Origin: Phycisphaeraceae bacterium
GTDB lineage: Bacteria > Planctomycetota > Phycisphaerae > Phycisphaerales > Phycisphaeraceae
Length of the DNA: 64,000 bases
Direction of reading: 5' to 3'
Assembly: GCA_028277745.1 (NCBI GenBank)
Contig: JANQFR010000082.1
Span: 124,001 to 188,000, forward strand
Shown: piece after piece, positions 1 through 8,372 of the stretch
Numbering within the stretch: the first letter of the stretch is position 1
Layout of the letters: every line of letters begins with the position of its first letter
Program-made: the position numbers and the translations under genes
Notes under the pieces: generated by a model
What the model was told of the DNA's origin: nothing
What the model saw: the letters and a program-made list of their open reading frames with translations, nothing else
Database searches by the model: none

Positions 1-2
1 GC

Positions 3-2672
3 CAGTTCCGCGATGAGTTCCGCGACTCCGACGACAACGCCAAGGCGATCCGCATCCCCGGTGCGGATGTGAAGCGGTTCCTCGATCGGCTTTACATGCT
101 GCCGCAGTTGCCGGAGATCGACCTGCCCGACGGCGTCGGCCGGGAGGAGGCGCATGTGCCGCCGGTGCCGCACCTGGACATCTTCAGCCCCGGCTCGCCC
201 GAGGCGGCGGACGTGCTGCCGGCGTCGAGCAAGAACCAGGTCGCCGCCCGGGTGTGGTTCGAATACGACGAGCGGCGGGTGGGCCCGACGCAGCCCGGAC
301 GGTTCGTGCCGGTCGCCCCGCCGACCGAGACGGCGCCCGACCCCGAGACTGAAACCGAGACCGCCGGACAGGTCGCCGAGGCGGCGGACGAACCCCGCGG
401 CGACGAGGCGCCCGCCGAGGAGCAAGCCGCGCCGGTCGCGACCGCGGTCGCGGAGGAGCAGCCCCTGCCCCGCGGCGTGCTGATGCGGCGCGACCGCCGC
501 GCCGAGCGTGAGGCCGTCGCCCAGCTCGCCCCGCTGGGCATGCGGCAGGTCGCCTCGGCCAGCGGCGACACCCTGCTGCTGCCCGCCAAGCAGATGCCCC
601 AGGCGATCAGCCACCTGCTCGCCCGAGGCTGGGCGGTCTCCGCGGACCAGAAGCTCGTCCGCGCCGCCGGCCCGCCGTCGCTCTCCATCGCCTCGGGCAT
701 CGACTGGTTCGAGCTGCGCGGCCAGCTCAAATACACCCGCGAGGACGGCCAGGTCGAGGCGGTCAGCCTGCCCCAGATCCTCACCGCCGCCCGTGCCGGA
801 CGCGCCATGATCCAGCTCGGCGACGGCTCGCAGGCCCTGCTGCCCCAGCAGTGGCTCGCCGAGCACGGCCTGCTCACCGCGCTGGGCGAGTCGCACGAGG
901 ATCACCTGCGCTTCAAGACCTCGCAGGCCGCCATGCTCGATGCGCTGATCGATGAGCACGAGCTGACCGACTTCGACCAGCGTTTCGCCGAGGCCCGCAC
1001 CCGGCTGCACCAGTTCGACGGCATCCGCCCGCTCGATCCTGCCGAGGACTTCCACGGATCGCTGCGGCAGTACCAGCGCGAGGGGCTGGGCTGGTTCGGG
1101 TTCCTGCGCTGGTTCGGCGTCGGGGGCATCCTGGCCGACGACATGGGGCTGGGCAAGACCATCCAGGTGCTGTCGATGCTCCAGGCGCGCAAGCGCGGCG
1201 TCAACGGCCACAGCGACGGCGTTGGGGGAGAAATGGCGGATGGAGGGGAAGAAGACAAGCCGGAAGATGGCGGCGAGGGCGATAACGCCCATCCGCCATC
1301 CGCCATCTCCCATCTGCCATCCCTGATCGTGGTGCCGCGGAGCGTGGTGTTCAACTGGGTGGATGAGGCGAGCAGGTTCACGCCAGACCTGCGGGTGCTG
1401 GCCTACGCCGGGGCGGACCGCGACGCGATGCGGGCGGAGTTCGGCGGTCACGACGTGATCGTCACCTCCTACGGCCTGCTCCGCCGGGACATCGCCGAGC
1501 TGAGCCACGAAGCGTTCGATTACGTGGTGCTCGACGAGGCCCAGGCGATCAAGAACCCCTCGTCGCAATCGGCCAAGGCCTGCCGGCTACTGCAGGCCCG
1601 GCACCGACTGGCGCTGACCGGCACGCCGATCGAGAATCACCTGGGCGACCTGTGGTCGATCTTCGAGTACCTCAACCCCGGCATGCTGGGCTCCAACGCC
1701 CGGTTCGCCGAGCTGCTCCGCGCGGGCTCGAGCATCGTTCCCCGGGGCATGGCGGGCGGCGGGAACGGGCAGACGCCGCTCGAGGATGCGAGCCAGACCG
1801 AGGCCGAATCCGACGCCGCCACCCAGGAACTACAGGCCACCCGCGCGGACACGCTCGCCCAGGTCGCCGCGTCCTTGCGGCCGTTTATCCTTCGGCGAAC
1901 CAAGAAGCAGGTGCTGACCGACCTGCCGCCCAAGACCGAGCAGACCATTGTCTGCGAGATGGAGCCGGCCCAGCGCAAGGTGTATGACGACCTGCGTCAG
2001 TACTACCGCGGGAGCCTGATGAGCCAGCTCGACGCCGTGGGCCCGGCAGGCGGCGGGGGGCTGGGCCGGGCGTCGTTCATGGTCCTCGAGGCCCTGCTCC
2101 GCCTCAGGCAGGCCGCCTGTCACCCCGCCCTGATCGACGGCCAGCGTGACGACCTGCCCTCGGCCAAGCTCGACGCCCTGCTCGAACGCGTCGCCGACAT
2201 CATCGAAGAGGGATCCAAGGCCCTGGTCTTCAGCCAGTTCACCTCGATGTTGGCCCTGGTCCGCCGCAAGCTCGACGAGCGCGGCATCCGGTACTGCTAT
2301 CTCGACGGTCAGACCCGCAATCGCCGCGAGGTCGTCGATCAGTTCCAGAACGACCCCAACGGGCAGGTCCCGCTGTTCCTGATCAGCCTCAAGACCGGCG
2401 GGCTGGGCCTGAACCTCACCGCCGCCGAGTACGTGTTCATCCTCGACCCGTGGTGGAACCCCGCGGTCGAGGCCCAGGCGATCGACCGGACCCATCGCAT
2501 CGGCCAAACCAAACCGGTGTTCGCCTACCGGCTGATCTGCGAGGACACCGTCGAGCAGCGGATCGCCGAGCTGCAGTCCCGCAAGCAGCAGCTGGCCGAC
2601 GCGATCGTCGGCGGGCAGGAAAACGTGCTCCGCTCGCTCACCCGTGACGACCTGGAGCAGTTGCTCAGCTAG
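3..2672 (+). CDS. SNF2/DEAD-like helicase, C-terminal part (truncated by window edge)
   Basis: ATP-dependent SNF2-family (Swi2/Snf2) DNA translocase. The frame is open from base 3 with no stop, so the true start lies to the left; the GTG at 69 is only an internal candidate. The first third is Pro/Ala/Glu-rich and poorly conserved. The helicase core follows: Walker A GLGKT at 1146-1160, DEAQ box near 1530, LTGTPIENH near 1615. The C-terminal lobe ends in GLGLNL and the RTHRIGQ box, which diagnose bacterial SNF2 proteins. About 38 residues rich in Gly, Glu, Asp and Pro separate motif I from the motif Ia strand (LIVVPRS); this insert is encoded by a heptamer repeat element (see 1225-1323). The frame stays open, so the protein is probably functional. 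Confidence 0.93.
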   Translation, partial: QFRDEFRDSDDNAKAIRIPGADVKRFLDRLYMLPQLPEIDLPDGVGREEAHVPPVPHLDIFSPGSPEAADVLPASSKNQVAARVWFEYDERRVGPTQPGRFVPVAPPTETAPDPETETETAGQVAEAADEPRGDEAPAEEQAAPVATAVAEEQPLPRGVLMRRDRRAEREAVAQLAPLGMRQVASASGDTLLLPAKQMPQAISHLLARGWAVSADQKLVRAAGPPSLSIASGIDWFELRGQLKYTREDGQVEAVSLPQILTAARAGRAMIQLGDGSQALLPQQWLAEHGLLTALGESHEDHLRFKTSQAAMLDALIDEHELTDFDQRFAEARTRLHQFDGIRPLDPAEDFHGSLRQYQREGLGWFGFLRWFGVGGILADDMGLGKTIQVLSMLQARKRGVNGHSDGVGGEMADGGEEDKPEDGGEGDNAHPPSAISHLPSLIVVPRSVVFNWVDEASRFTPDLRVLAYAGADRDAMRAEFGGHDVIVTSYGLLRRDIAELSHEAFDYVVLDEAQAIKNPSSQSAKACRLLQARHRLALTGTPIENHLGDLWSIFEYLNPGMLGSNARFAELLRAGSSIVPRGMAGGGNGQTPLEDASQTEAESDAATQELQATRADTLAQVAASLRPFILRRTKKQVLTDLPPKTEQTIVCEMEPAQRKVYDDLRQYYRGSLMSQLDAVGPAGGGGLGRASFMVLEALLRLRQAACHPALIDGQRDDLPSAKLDALLERVADIIEEGSKALVFSQFTSMLALVRRKLDERGIRYCYLDGQTRNRREVVDQFQNDPNGQVPLFLISLKTGGLGLNLTAAEYVFILDPWWNPAVEAQAIDRTHRIGQTKPVFAYRLICEDTVEQRIAELQSRKQQLADAIVGGQENVLRSLTRDDLEQLLS
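1225..1323. repeat. Inverted heptamer-repeat element inserted in frame in the SNF2 gene
   Basis: Bases 1289-1323 are five consecutive 7-base units of consensus CCATCYS (for example CCATCCG, CCATCTC, CCATCTG). Complementary units (ATGGCGG, GGATGGA) lie at 1228-1247, with a further AGATGGCGG near 1264-1272, giving an inverted arrangement around a roughly 40-base centre. The same CCATCTG unit recurs outside genes at 8319-8339. The translated insert interrupts the conserved spacing between helicase motifs I and Ia without breaking the frame. Confidence 0.8.
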
Positions 2673-2901
2673 GACCGCCCCGACGGCCCGAAACCTCGGC
2701 AAAAATTAACTTTAGCCGGGTTTGCACTACCCCCTCGCTTTCGAGTAAAAATCAGGCTACGATAGCAGTGCCGGGGGATTAGAAGCACCACGGATCCGGC
2801 CGACACTGGCCTGCCTGCCGTCGATTCGACCCGCCGCGAGATATGCTCGGTTCTTGCGTGGCTGGTCCTAACGACACCGAGCGACAGGTTGACTCAACAA
2901 A

Positions 2902-3273
2902 GTGAACATTTACATCGGGAACCTCCCGTATAACACCACTGAAGCGGAACTGATCGAACTCTTCTCCCGATTTGGCGAGGTCATCAAAGCGACGCTGGTG
3001 ATGGACCGCGAAACCGGCCGGCCGCGGGGCTTCGGGTTCGTCGAGATGGACAACCGCGACGCCGGCGAAAAGGCCGTCGAAGAGCTCAGCGGCGCCCCTT
3101 TCAACGGCCGGCCGCTGACGATCAACGAGGCCCGGCCCCGCCAGCCTCGGCCCTATCAGCCCGCCAACCGCAGCGCCGCCGCCGGGTTCTCCGACCCGCC
3201 CACCGACGAGTCCGACGTCGGTTCCCGCGGGTATTCCAACTCCGCGACCAAGCCCTCGGGTTACCGGGATTGA
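2902..3273 (+). CDS. RRM-domain RNA-binding protein
   Basis: Small single-RRM protein (123 aa) of the bacterial/cyanobacterial Rbp type, which binds single-stranded RNA and is often linked to cold or stress responses. RNP-2 is IYIGNLPYNT right at the N-terminus and RNP-1 is RGFGFVEM near residues 35-42; the domain ends near residue 80. The remaining 40 residues are Pro/Arg/Ser/Gly-rich and probably disordered. The start is GTG at 2902, chosen because the RRM beta-1 strand begins at residue 2. The gene is monocistronic, with 229 bases of AT-richer upstream DNA that may hold regulatory sequence, and converges on the DUF2264 gene. Confidence 0.93.
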   Translation: MNIYIGNLPYNTTEAELIELFSRFGEVIKATLVMDRETGRPRGFGFVEMDNRDAGEKAVEELSGAPFNGRPLTINEARPRQPRPYQPANRSAAAGFSDPPTDESDVGSRGYSNSATKPSGYRD

Positions 3274-3275
3274 CT

Positions 3276-3305
3276 TAGGCAGGGGTGCTTAAGCTCCCCT
3301 GCCTA
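3276..3305. terminator. Hairpin between convergent genes
   Basis: A near-perfect 30-base palindrome: arm TAGGCAGGGG, centre TGCTTAAGCT, arm CCCCTGCCTA. It begins 2 bases after the RRM gene stop and contains the stop codon of the convergent DUF2264 gene, so it is placed to act as a shared bidirectional terminator. There is no U-tract on either strand, so factor-independent termination is not certain. Confidence 0.6.
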
Positions 3306-4463
3306 TGATTCACGCAGCGCGTAATCGGCTGCGCGGTCGGCGCCCGACCAGATCGCTTTGGCGGTCCAGTCGGCGGGGGGATCGGCCCAGAACGGATCGG
3401 CGGGCGGCAGGCCCAACGCGAGAAAACCCGTGGTGCAGAGGTACGTCGAGGCGGTGGAGATGTAACGCTCGGCCAACCCCGGCTGAGCCCCGACCATCCC
3501 CAGCCTGAGGAAGCCGGCGTCGTCGAACGTGCCCGGGGCGGCGAACTGCCGACGGATCACCGCGCTCAACGCGCAGCGGACCTGGGCGGGCGAAAGCTCC
3601 TCGGGCAACTCACGCCGCAACGCCATCTGAGACAGCAGCTGAAACGCCCCGACGCGGTAGCACAGCGACCGGCCGACCGGCGGATAGGCGCCTTCCGGGC
3701 CGATCAGGCGTTCGAGGAGCGCGGCCCCCCGCTTGGCGCGGGGGTGGTGCTTCATCCGCAGGGCATCCCAATCCTCACGCTGACCCGCAAAGACCTCGAG
3801 CACGTCGAGCATCATCGGGCTGATGACGAAGCTGTTGTAGTAATCCGCGTGGAACGGCGGCCCGTCCCCGTAGACGCCGTCGCCGAGGTACCACTGCTCG
3901 TGCATTTCCAGGGCGAACGCGACGCGTTGCGTATCGTAGTCGCCGGCGAACCGGAACAACGCCGCCTCGACCATGGCGCCGAACAGCAGCCAGTTGTTCA
4001 TGTGGCAACGGATGGAGCGGATGGCCCGCAGGCAGGCGATCACCTGGTCGCGCTGGGCGTCGGTCAGCGGATGCCAGAGCGCCGCCGGGGCGCGGAGCAA
4101 GGCGTGGGCGAGAAACGCGGCGTCGACGATCGGCTGGCGGCCTTGCGCGTCGCTCCAGTTCCCGTAGTCCGGCGAGGCCGGGTCGGTGATGTCGAGAATC
4201 GACGCATGGGCCAGCGGGATCAGCCGGTCGCGCTGCCGGGCCTCTTCACCTTCGGCCAACTCGCACCCCAGCCAGGGCGCCAGCCCCACCAACGTGCGGC
4301 CGACCGCCTCGAGCATGGTGAACGGCCGGCGCGATCCGGGCTCGTGCGCCTCGATCGGCATCGTCTCTCGAAGCCGGCCCTGCGCCGCGGCGCCCAACAC
4401 CGGCTCCACAATGCGCGTCAACGTGTCGACCCACAGCGTCCGATCGTGAGTTTCGTCTGCCAT
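3303..4463 (-). CDS. DUF2264 domain-containing protein
   Basis: 386-aa soluble protein resembling the DUF2264 family, which is common in planctomycetes and Bacteroidetes and has an alpha/alpha-barrel predicted fold reminiscent of polysaccharide-active enzymes. Supporting stretches are the N-terminal RPFTMLEAVGRTLVGLAPWL and the central GDGVYGDGPPFHADYYNSFV, rich in aromatic and acidic residues as in sugar-binding clefts. No signal peptide is visible. A TATATC hexamer lies 6 bases upstream of the ATG with no Shine-Dalgarno, hinting at a leaderless transcript. Enzymatic activity is unknown. Confidence 0.8.
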   Translation of the reverse strand: MADETHDRTLWVDTLTRIVEPVLGAAAQGRLRETMPIEAHEPGSRRPFTMLEAVGRTLVGLAPWLGCELAEGEEARQRDRLIPLAHASILDITDPASPDYGNWSDAQGRQPIVDAAFLAHALLRAPAALWHPLTDAQRDQVIACLRAIRSIRCHMNNWLLFGAMVEAALFRFAGDYDTQRVAFALEMHEQWYLGDGVYGDGPPFHADYYNSFVISPMMLDVLEVFAGQREDWDALRMKHHPRAKRGAALLERLIGPEGAYPPVGRSLCYRVGAFQLLSQMALRRELPEELSPAQVRCALSAVIRRQFAAPGTFDDAGFLRLGMVGAQPGLAERYISTASTYLCTTGFLALGLPPADPFWADPPADWTAKAIWSGADRAADYALRES

Positions 4464-4546
4464 GCGGGTGATATAGGCCTCCCACTCCGGCCTGTCCAGC
4501 CCGCGGCTGCGGCCGCTAACCCCACCTTCACCGGCATCCCGGTACC

Positions 4547-5956
4547 ATGACCCCCACTATGCAACACAAAATCTCCCTTGAAGACGCCGCCCGCGACGCC
4601 CTGGTCACCCCCACCTACGCCGCCCGCGGCCTAGTCGGCGCGGCCCCCAAATACCACATCGCCCAGCAGGGCATGCTGCCCCAGGTCGCCTATCAGATCA
4701 TCCACGACGAGCTGCGGCTCGACGGCTACTCCCTGCTCAACCTCGCCACCTTCGTCACCACCTGGATGGAGCCCGAGGCGAGCAAGCTCATGGCCGAGAC
4801 GTTCGACAAGAACATGATCGACAAGGACGAGTACCCCCAGACCGCCGAGATCGAGAAACGCTGCGTCAACATCATCTCCCGCCTCTGGAACTCGCCCGAT
4901 CACGAACACGCGGTCGGCACGTCCACCATCGGCTCCAGCGAAGCCGCCATGCTCGGGGGCATGGCCCTCAAGTGGCGCTGGCGCGAGCAACGCAAAGCCG
5001 CCGGCCAGCCTACCGACAAGCCCAACCTCGTCATGGGCGCCAACGTCCAGGTCTGCTGGCACAAGTTCGTCAAGTACTGGGACATCGAGCCCCGCGAAGT
5101 CACCTGCGAGGGCGACCGCTTCACCCTCAGCCCCGACGAAGCGGTCAAGCTCATCGACGAGAACACCATCGGCGTCGTCGGCGTCATGGGCTCCACCTTC
5201 GACGGCCGGTACGAGCCCATCAAGGCCCTCAACGACCGGCTCGACCAGTTCCAGAACGACACCGGCCTCGACGTTCCCATCCACGTCGACGCCGCCAGCG
5301 GCGGGTTCGTCGCCCCGTTCCTCCAGCCCGACATCGAGTGGGACTTCCGCCTCCCCCGCGTCGTCTCCATTAACGCCTCCGGCCACAAGTACGGCCTGGT
5401 CTACCCCGGCGTCGGGTGGATCATCTGGCGCGACCGGCCGCACCTGCCCGAGGACCTGGTCTTCCACGTCACCTACCTCGGCGGCGACATGACCGACTTC
5501 TCCATCAACTTCTCCCGCCCCGGCAGCCAGGTCGTCGCCCAGTACTACAACCTGATCCGCCTCGGGTTCGAGGGTTACCGCAAGATCCAGCAGACCTGCC
5601 AGAATGTTGCGATGTACACCGCCGAGAAGATCGCCGCCCTCGGGCCGTTCGAGCTGATCACCAACGGCAGCGATATCCCGGTCTTCTGCTGGAAGATCAA
5701 GGACGCGGTCGCCCAGACCGCCAACTGGACCCTCTACGACCTGGCCGACAAGCTCCGCGAACGCGGCTGGCTCGTCCCCGCCTACCCGATGCCGCCCAAC
5801 CGCAGCGACCTCGTGGTCCAGCGCATCGTCGTCAAGGAGGACTTCAGCCACGACCTGGCCGACCAACTGCTCGACGACATGCAGCGGGCCCTGGACTACT
5901 TCGAGTCTCAGCCGGGCCACAAGCCCAAGACCGACGGGTCGCACTTCCATCACTAA
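4547..5956 (+). CDS. gadB: Glutamate decarboxylase (PLP-dependent)
   Basis: Converts glutamate to GABA and CO2, consuming a proton (acid resistance or GABA metabolism). About 469 aa, against 466 for E. coli GadB. The PLP-binding lysine is in SGHKYG; codon 5387-5389 is residue 281 from the first ATG or 277 from ATG 4559, close to Lys276 of E. coli. The HVDAASGGFVAPF motif supplies the cofactor-stacking residues. Two starts are possible: ATG 4547 and ATG 4559. A TACCAT hexamer at 4543-4548 overlaps the first and lies 10 bases before the second, so I lean to 4559 on a leaderless transcript. No GadC antiporter is adjacent. Confidence 0.95.
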   Translation: MTPTMQHKISLEDAARDALVTPTYAARGLVGAAPKYHIAQQGMLPQVAYQIIHDELRLDGYSLLNLATFVTTWMEPEASKLMAETFDKNMIDKDEYPQTAEIEKRCVNIISRLWNSPDHEHAVGTSTIGSSEAAMLGGMALKWRWREQRKAAGQPTDKPNLVMGANVQVCWHKFVKYWDIEPREVTCEGDRFTLSPDEAVKLIDENTIGVVGVMGSTFDGRYEPIKALNDRLDQFQNDTGLDVPIHVDAASGGFVAPFLQPDIEWDFRLPRVVSINASGHKYGLVYPGVGWIIWRDRPHLPEDLVFHVTYLGGDMTDFSINFSRPGSQVVAQYYNLIRLGFEGYRKIQQTCQNVAMYTAEKIAALGPFELITNGSDIPVFCWKIKDAVAQTANWTLYDLADKLRERGWLVPAYPMPPNRSDLVVQRIVVKEDFSHDLADQLLDDMQRALDYFESQPGHKPKTDGSHFHH

Positions 5957-5979
5957 GAACGATCCGGACCTTCGCTCAC

Positions 5980-6009
5980 GAAGCCCAGGGATTGCAATCC
6001 CTGGGCTTC
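5980..6009. repeat. Palindromic repeat family A, copy 1
   Basis: A perfect 30-base palindrome with arms GAAGCCCAGGGATTG and CAATCCCTGGGCTTC, 23 bases after the glutamate decarboxylase stop. A second copy at 22317-22346 differs at one base. There is no T-run after it on either strand, so it looks like a REP-type repeat rather than a standard terminator. Confidence 0.85.
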
Positions 6010-6011
6010 AC

Positions 6012-6050
6012 AAAAAAACGCCCCGATCAACAGATGTGTCAATCGGGGCG
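6012..6050 (-). terminator. Rho-independent terminator module, copy 1 (minus strand)
   Basis: Read on the minus strand: stem CGCCCCGAT / ATCGGGGCG (6019-6027 with 6042-6050) followed directly by seven T residues. It is preceded on that strand by CCCCCGGAAG, a flank also present at the second copy (6680-6716). Confidence 0.7.
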
Positions 6051-6166
6051 CTTCCGGGGGCAGTTCGTACTAAATGTAGAACGCGGCAGTTCGACGATCT
6101 ATTCCGCCTGTAACAAAATTTTTTTACCACGCATCACCTCGCCCCAGGGGTAAACTGAAACACATC

Positions 6167-6664
6167 ATGGACCCTGACCTTTCCCTGACGCAACGTGGGC
6201 TGCACCATCTGCTCACCGAAATGTTCGACGGCGGGGCCGCGGAGTTCAGTTGGGTGCTGAACCCGGGCGACGCGGGTCTGATCGGCGCCCTCGGTGCGCT
6301 GTCCGCCGAGTCCGCGTCCCGCCGGCCGGGGCCGACGCGCAACAGCATCGCGGGGCACGCCAATCACCTGCGGTACAGCCTCGAGCTGCTCAACCGCTGG
6401 GCCAACGGCGAGGAGAACCCCTTCGCCAGCGCCGACTGGGCGGGGAGCTGGCGGGTGCAGGAGGTGGACGAGGCCGGGTGGCGCGACCTGGTCAGGCGGC
6501 TGGACGCCGAGGGCCGGGCCTGGATCGCGGCCGCTCAGCAGCCCCGTGAATGGGATGAAATCAGTTTGACGGGGGCTTTGGCCAGCGCGGCCCACCTGGC
6601 GTACCACCTCGGCGCCATCCGGCAGCTGGCGGCGATGGCGAAAGAGGACCCGCCGGAAGCGTGA
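6167..6664 (+). CDS. DinB-like four-helix metal-binding protein
   Basis: 165-aa protein that fits the DinB/YfiT superfamily of four-helix-bundle, metal-dependent (often thiol-linked) enzymes. Histidines placed as metal ligands are visible in SIAGHANHLRYSLELL and ASAAHLAYHLGAIRQL, the spacing expected for the family's three-His site. A TAAACT hexamer lies 10 bases before the ATG and no strong ribosome site is visible. The gene stands alone between two direct copies of the same terminator-like module (6012-6050 and 6680-6716). The substrate cannot be read from the sequence. Confidence 0.8.
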   Translation: MDPDLSLTQRGLHHLLTEMFDGGAAEFSWVLNPGDAGLIGALGALSAESASRRPGPTRNSIAGHANHLRYSLELLNRWANGEENPFASADWAGSWRVQEVDEAGWRDLVRRLDAEGRAWIAAAQQPREWDEISLTGALASAAHLAYHLGAIRQLAAMAKEDPPEA

Positions 6665-6679
6665 CCTGCCGCGCTATTG

Positions 6680-6716
6680 AAAAACGCCCCGGCTGACGGG
6701 ATGTCAGCCTGAGGCG
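6680..6716 (-). terminator. Rho-independent terminator module, copy 2 (minus strand)
   Basis: On the minus strand CGCCTCAGGCTGAC pairs with GTCAGCCGGGGCG (6703-6716 with 6685-6697) and is followed by five T residues. It lies about 100 bases past the sulfatase stop and would end that transcript. It shares the flank CCCCCGGAAGCGCC with copy 1. Confidence 0.72.
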
Positions 6717-6780
6717 CTTCCGGGGGTCGGGTTAATTAGGTTACCCTGTTTACTATATCACCATCTCAAGGGCTTGTACA

Positions 6781-6801
6781 CCCCTGATGCTCCCTCAGGG
6801 G
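6781..6801. other. Short hairpin behind the sulfatase gene
   Basis: CCCCTGA (6781-6787) pairs with TCAGGGG (6795-6801), just 3' of the minus-strand sulfatase. No T-run follows. It may protect the mRNA 3' end; the effective terminator is more likely at 6680-6716. Confidence 0.35.
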
Positions 6802-6819
6802 CAAACGCTTAAGCCGCGG

Positions 6820-8226
6820 TCAATATTGCCAGGTGCGCGGCCGGGGACGTTCGGACGCGATCAGCCGCACCGCGAGTCGGTGACGCATCGCGTGAAGCGT
6901 CGCGGCGTGAGCGGGGTCGTCCGCCACGTCCTGGTATTCGCCCCAAGGCGCCGCCAGGTCGTAGAGCCGCTCGCGCCCATCGCGGTGCAGGACGTAGCGG
7001 TGGGTCGACGACCGCAGAGCCTTCCAGTCGGCCTGCTGGATGAGCACCTCGTCCCGGCCGTCGAACGGCTCGCCCCGCACCGCGGCCGCGAACGACTCGC
7101 CCTGCAAAAACCCCGGCGCGGGCACGCCCGCCAGTTCGAGCAGCGTCGGCACGATGTCCACCGACTCCACCAGCCCCTCGCACACCCCGCCGACGCCCCG
7201 GTCCGGCCCCACGCCCCGCACCAGCAGCGGCACGCCCGCCGAGCAGTCCTCCGGGGGGCCCTTGCCCCACCGTGCAAAGTCACCCAGGTATTCGCCGTGA
7301 TCGGACGTGAACACCACGACCGTGTCGTCGGCCCGGCCGGTGGCGTCCAGCGCCTCGAGGATGCGCCCCACCCACGCGTCGACCTCCGACACCATCGCGT
7401 AGTACCCGTGCTTGGCGGCGCGCAACACCTCGTCGGTGTAGCCTTTCTCCAGCCGCGTTGCCTCGAACGACGACGGGTAGCTCGGGGTGGACAAGGCGTC
7501 GCGGTCGTACAGGTCGAAATAGCGCTGCGGCGCGAACAGCGGGGAGTGCGGGCTGTAAAACCCGGCGATGCAGAGGAACGGCCTCGAGGCGTCGGCGTGG
7601 GCCTGGAGGAAGTCGATGGTCCGCTGGCCGACAAACGCGGTGTGGGTCGCGTCGTCGCGCCCGGTGAAGACCTTCGGGGTCCACGCGTCCCAGGTATCGG
7701 GGTGCTTGACCGGGTCGTCGGGCCGCAGGACCTCGCGCCATTGCCGGGCGGCGGGGGGGAAGACGAACGCGGAGATGTGGTCGAGCTGATCGGGCATCTG
7801 CCGGCGGACATAGGCGCGGTAAGCGTCGTCATACGGCCCGGGCTCGTCGCTGATCTCCAGGTGATCGAATCCGTAAGTGGGGTGGACCTCGCGGTGGTCG
7901 CGGTTGGCGTGGTTGAGGAAGTGAAGCTTGCCGAGGTTGGCCGAGTAGTAGCCGTGGTTGCGGAGCAGGCGGGGGAGGGTGACCACGTCCTCGGGGACGG
8001 GCGTGCCGTTGGTGAAGATGCTCAGGGTGTGGGGGTACTGGCCGCTGAGCATGCTGACGCGCGAGGGCATGCAGACGGGGCAGTTGACGAAGTGGCGGGT
8101 GAACCGCACGCCCTGGGACGCGAGCCGATCGAGGTGGGGGGTGACGATCTCGGGGTTGCCGGCGCACCGCAGGGCGTCGTGCCGCTGCTGGTCGGTGTAG
8201 AGGATCAGGAGGTTGGGGGGATTCAT
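6820..8226 (-). CDS. Sulfatase (type I, Cys-type)
   Basis: 468-aa arylsulfatase-family enzyme that hydrolyses sulfate esters, probably from sulfated polysaccharides. The N-terminus is the metal-site strand NLLILYTDQQRHDALR. The sulfatase signature is CMPSR at residues 52-56, where Cys52 should be converted to formylglycine, followed by SGQYPHT. A second metal-ligand motif is TSDHGEYLGD. No signal peptide is visible, so it appears cytoplasmic, unlike many marine sulfatases. A TAGACT hexamer (8233-8238) sits 6 bases upstream of the ATG without a Shine-Dalgarno, and a heptamer repeat element lies immediately beyond it. No maturase gene is nearby. Confidence 0.95.
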   Translation of the reverse strand: MNPPNLLILYTDQQRHDALRCAGNPEIVTPHLDRLASQGVRFTRHFVNCPVCMPSRVSMLSGQYPHTLSIFTNGTPVPEDVVTLPRLLRNHGYYSANLGKLHFLNHANRDHREVHPTYGFDHLEISDEPGPYDDAYRAYVRRQMPDQLDHISAFVFPPAARQWREVLRPDDPVKHPDTWDAWTPKVFTGRDDATHTAFVGQRTIDFLQAHADASRPFLCIAGFYSPHSPLFAPQRYFDLYDRDALSTPSYPSSFEATRLEKGYTDEVLRAAKHGYYAMVSEVDAWVGRILEALDATGRADDTVVVFTSDHGEYLGDFARWGKGPPEDCSAGVPLLVRGVGPDRGVGGVCEGLVESVDIVPTLLELAGVPAPGFLQGESFAAAVRGEPFDGRDEVLIQQADWKALRSSTHRYVLHRDGRERLYDLAAPWGEYQDVADDPAHAATLHAMRHRLAVRLIASERPRPRTWQY

Positions 8227-8242
8227 GGCCCAAGTCTATAAA

Positions 8243-8341
8243 AGATGGCAGATGTCAGGTGGATGATGGCAGATGGGATGGGAGCGGGAGGACGCATGAT
8301 CTGGTGGCCCCCTCCGATCCATCTGCCATCTGCCATGTGCA
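8243..8341. repeat. Inverted heptamer-repeat element between sulfatase and nuoA
   Basis: The left arm (8243-8282) contains AGATGGCAGATG and ATGATGGCAGATGGGATGGG. The right arm (8319-8339) is three consecutive heptamers CCATCTG, CCATCTG and CCATGTG. The arms are complementary around a centre of about 35 bases with no coding potential. The same heptamer makes up the insertion in the SNF2 gene. Both flanking genes read outward from it. Confidence 0.8.
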
Positions 8342-8372
8342 TGGCGGGCGATCGGCCGGTACACTGGCCGAC

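Noticed and set aside
6787-8241. 484-codon open frame on the plus strand opposite the sulfatase gene
   Set aside because: Its translation is Arg/Val/Gly-rich with no domain; it mirrors the third-position GC bias of the true sulfatase on the minus strand.
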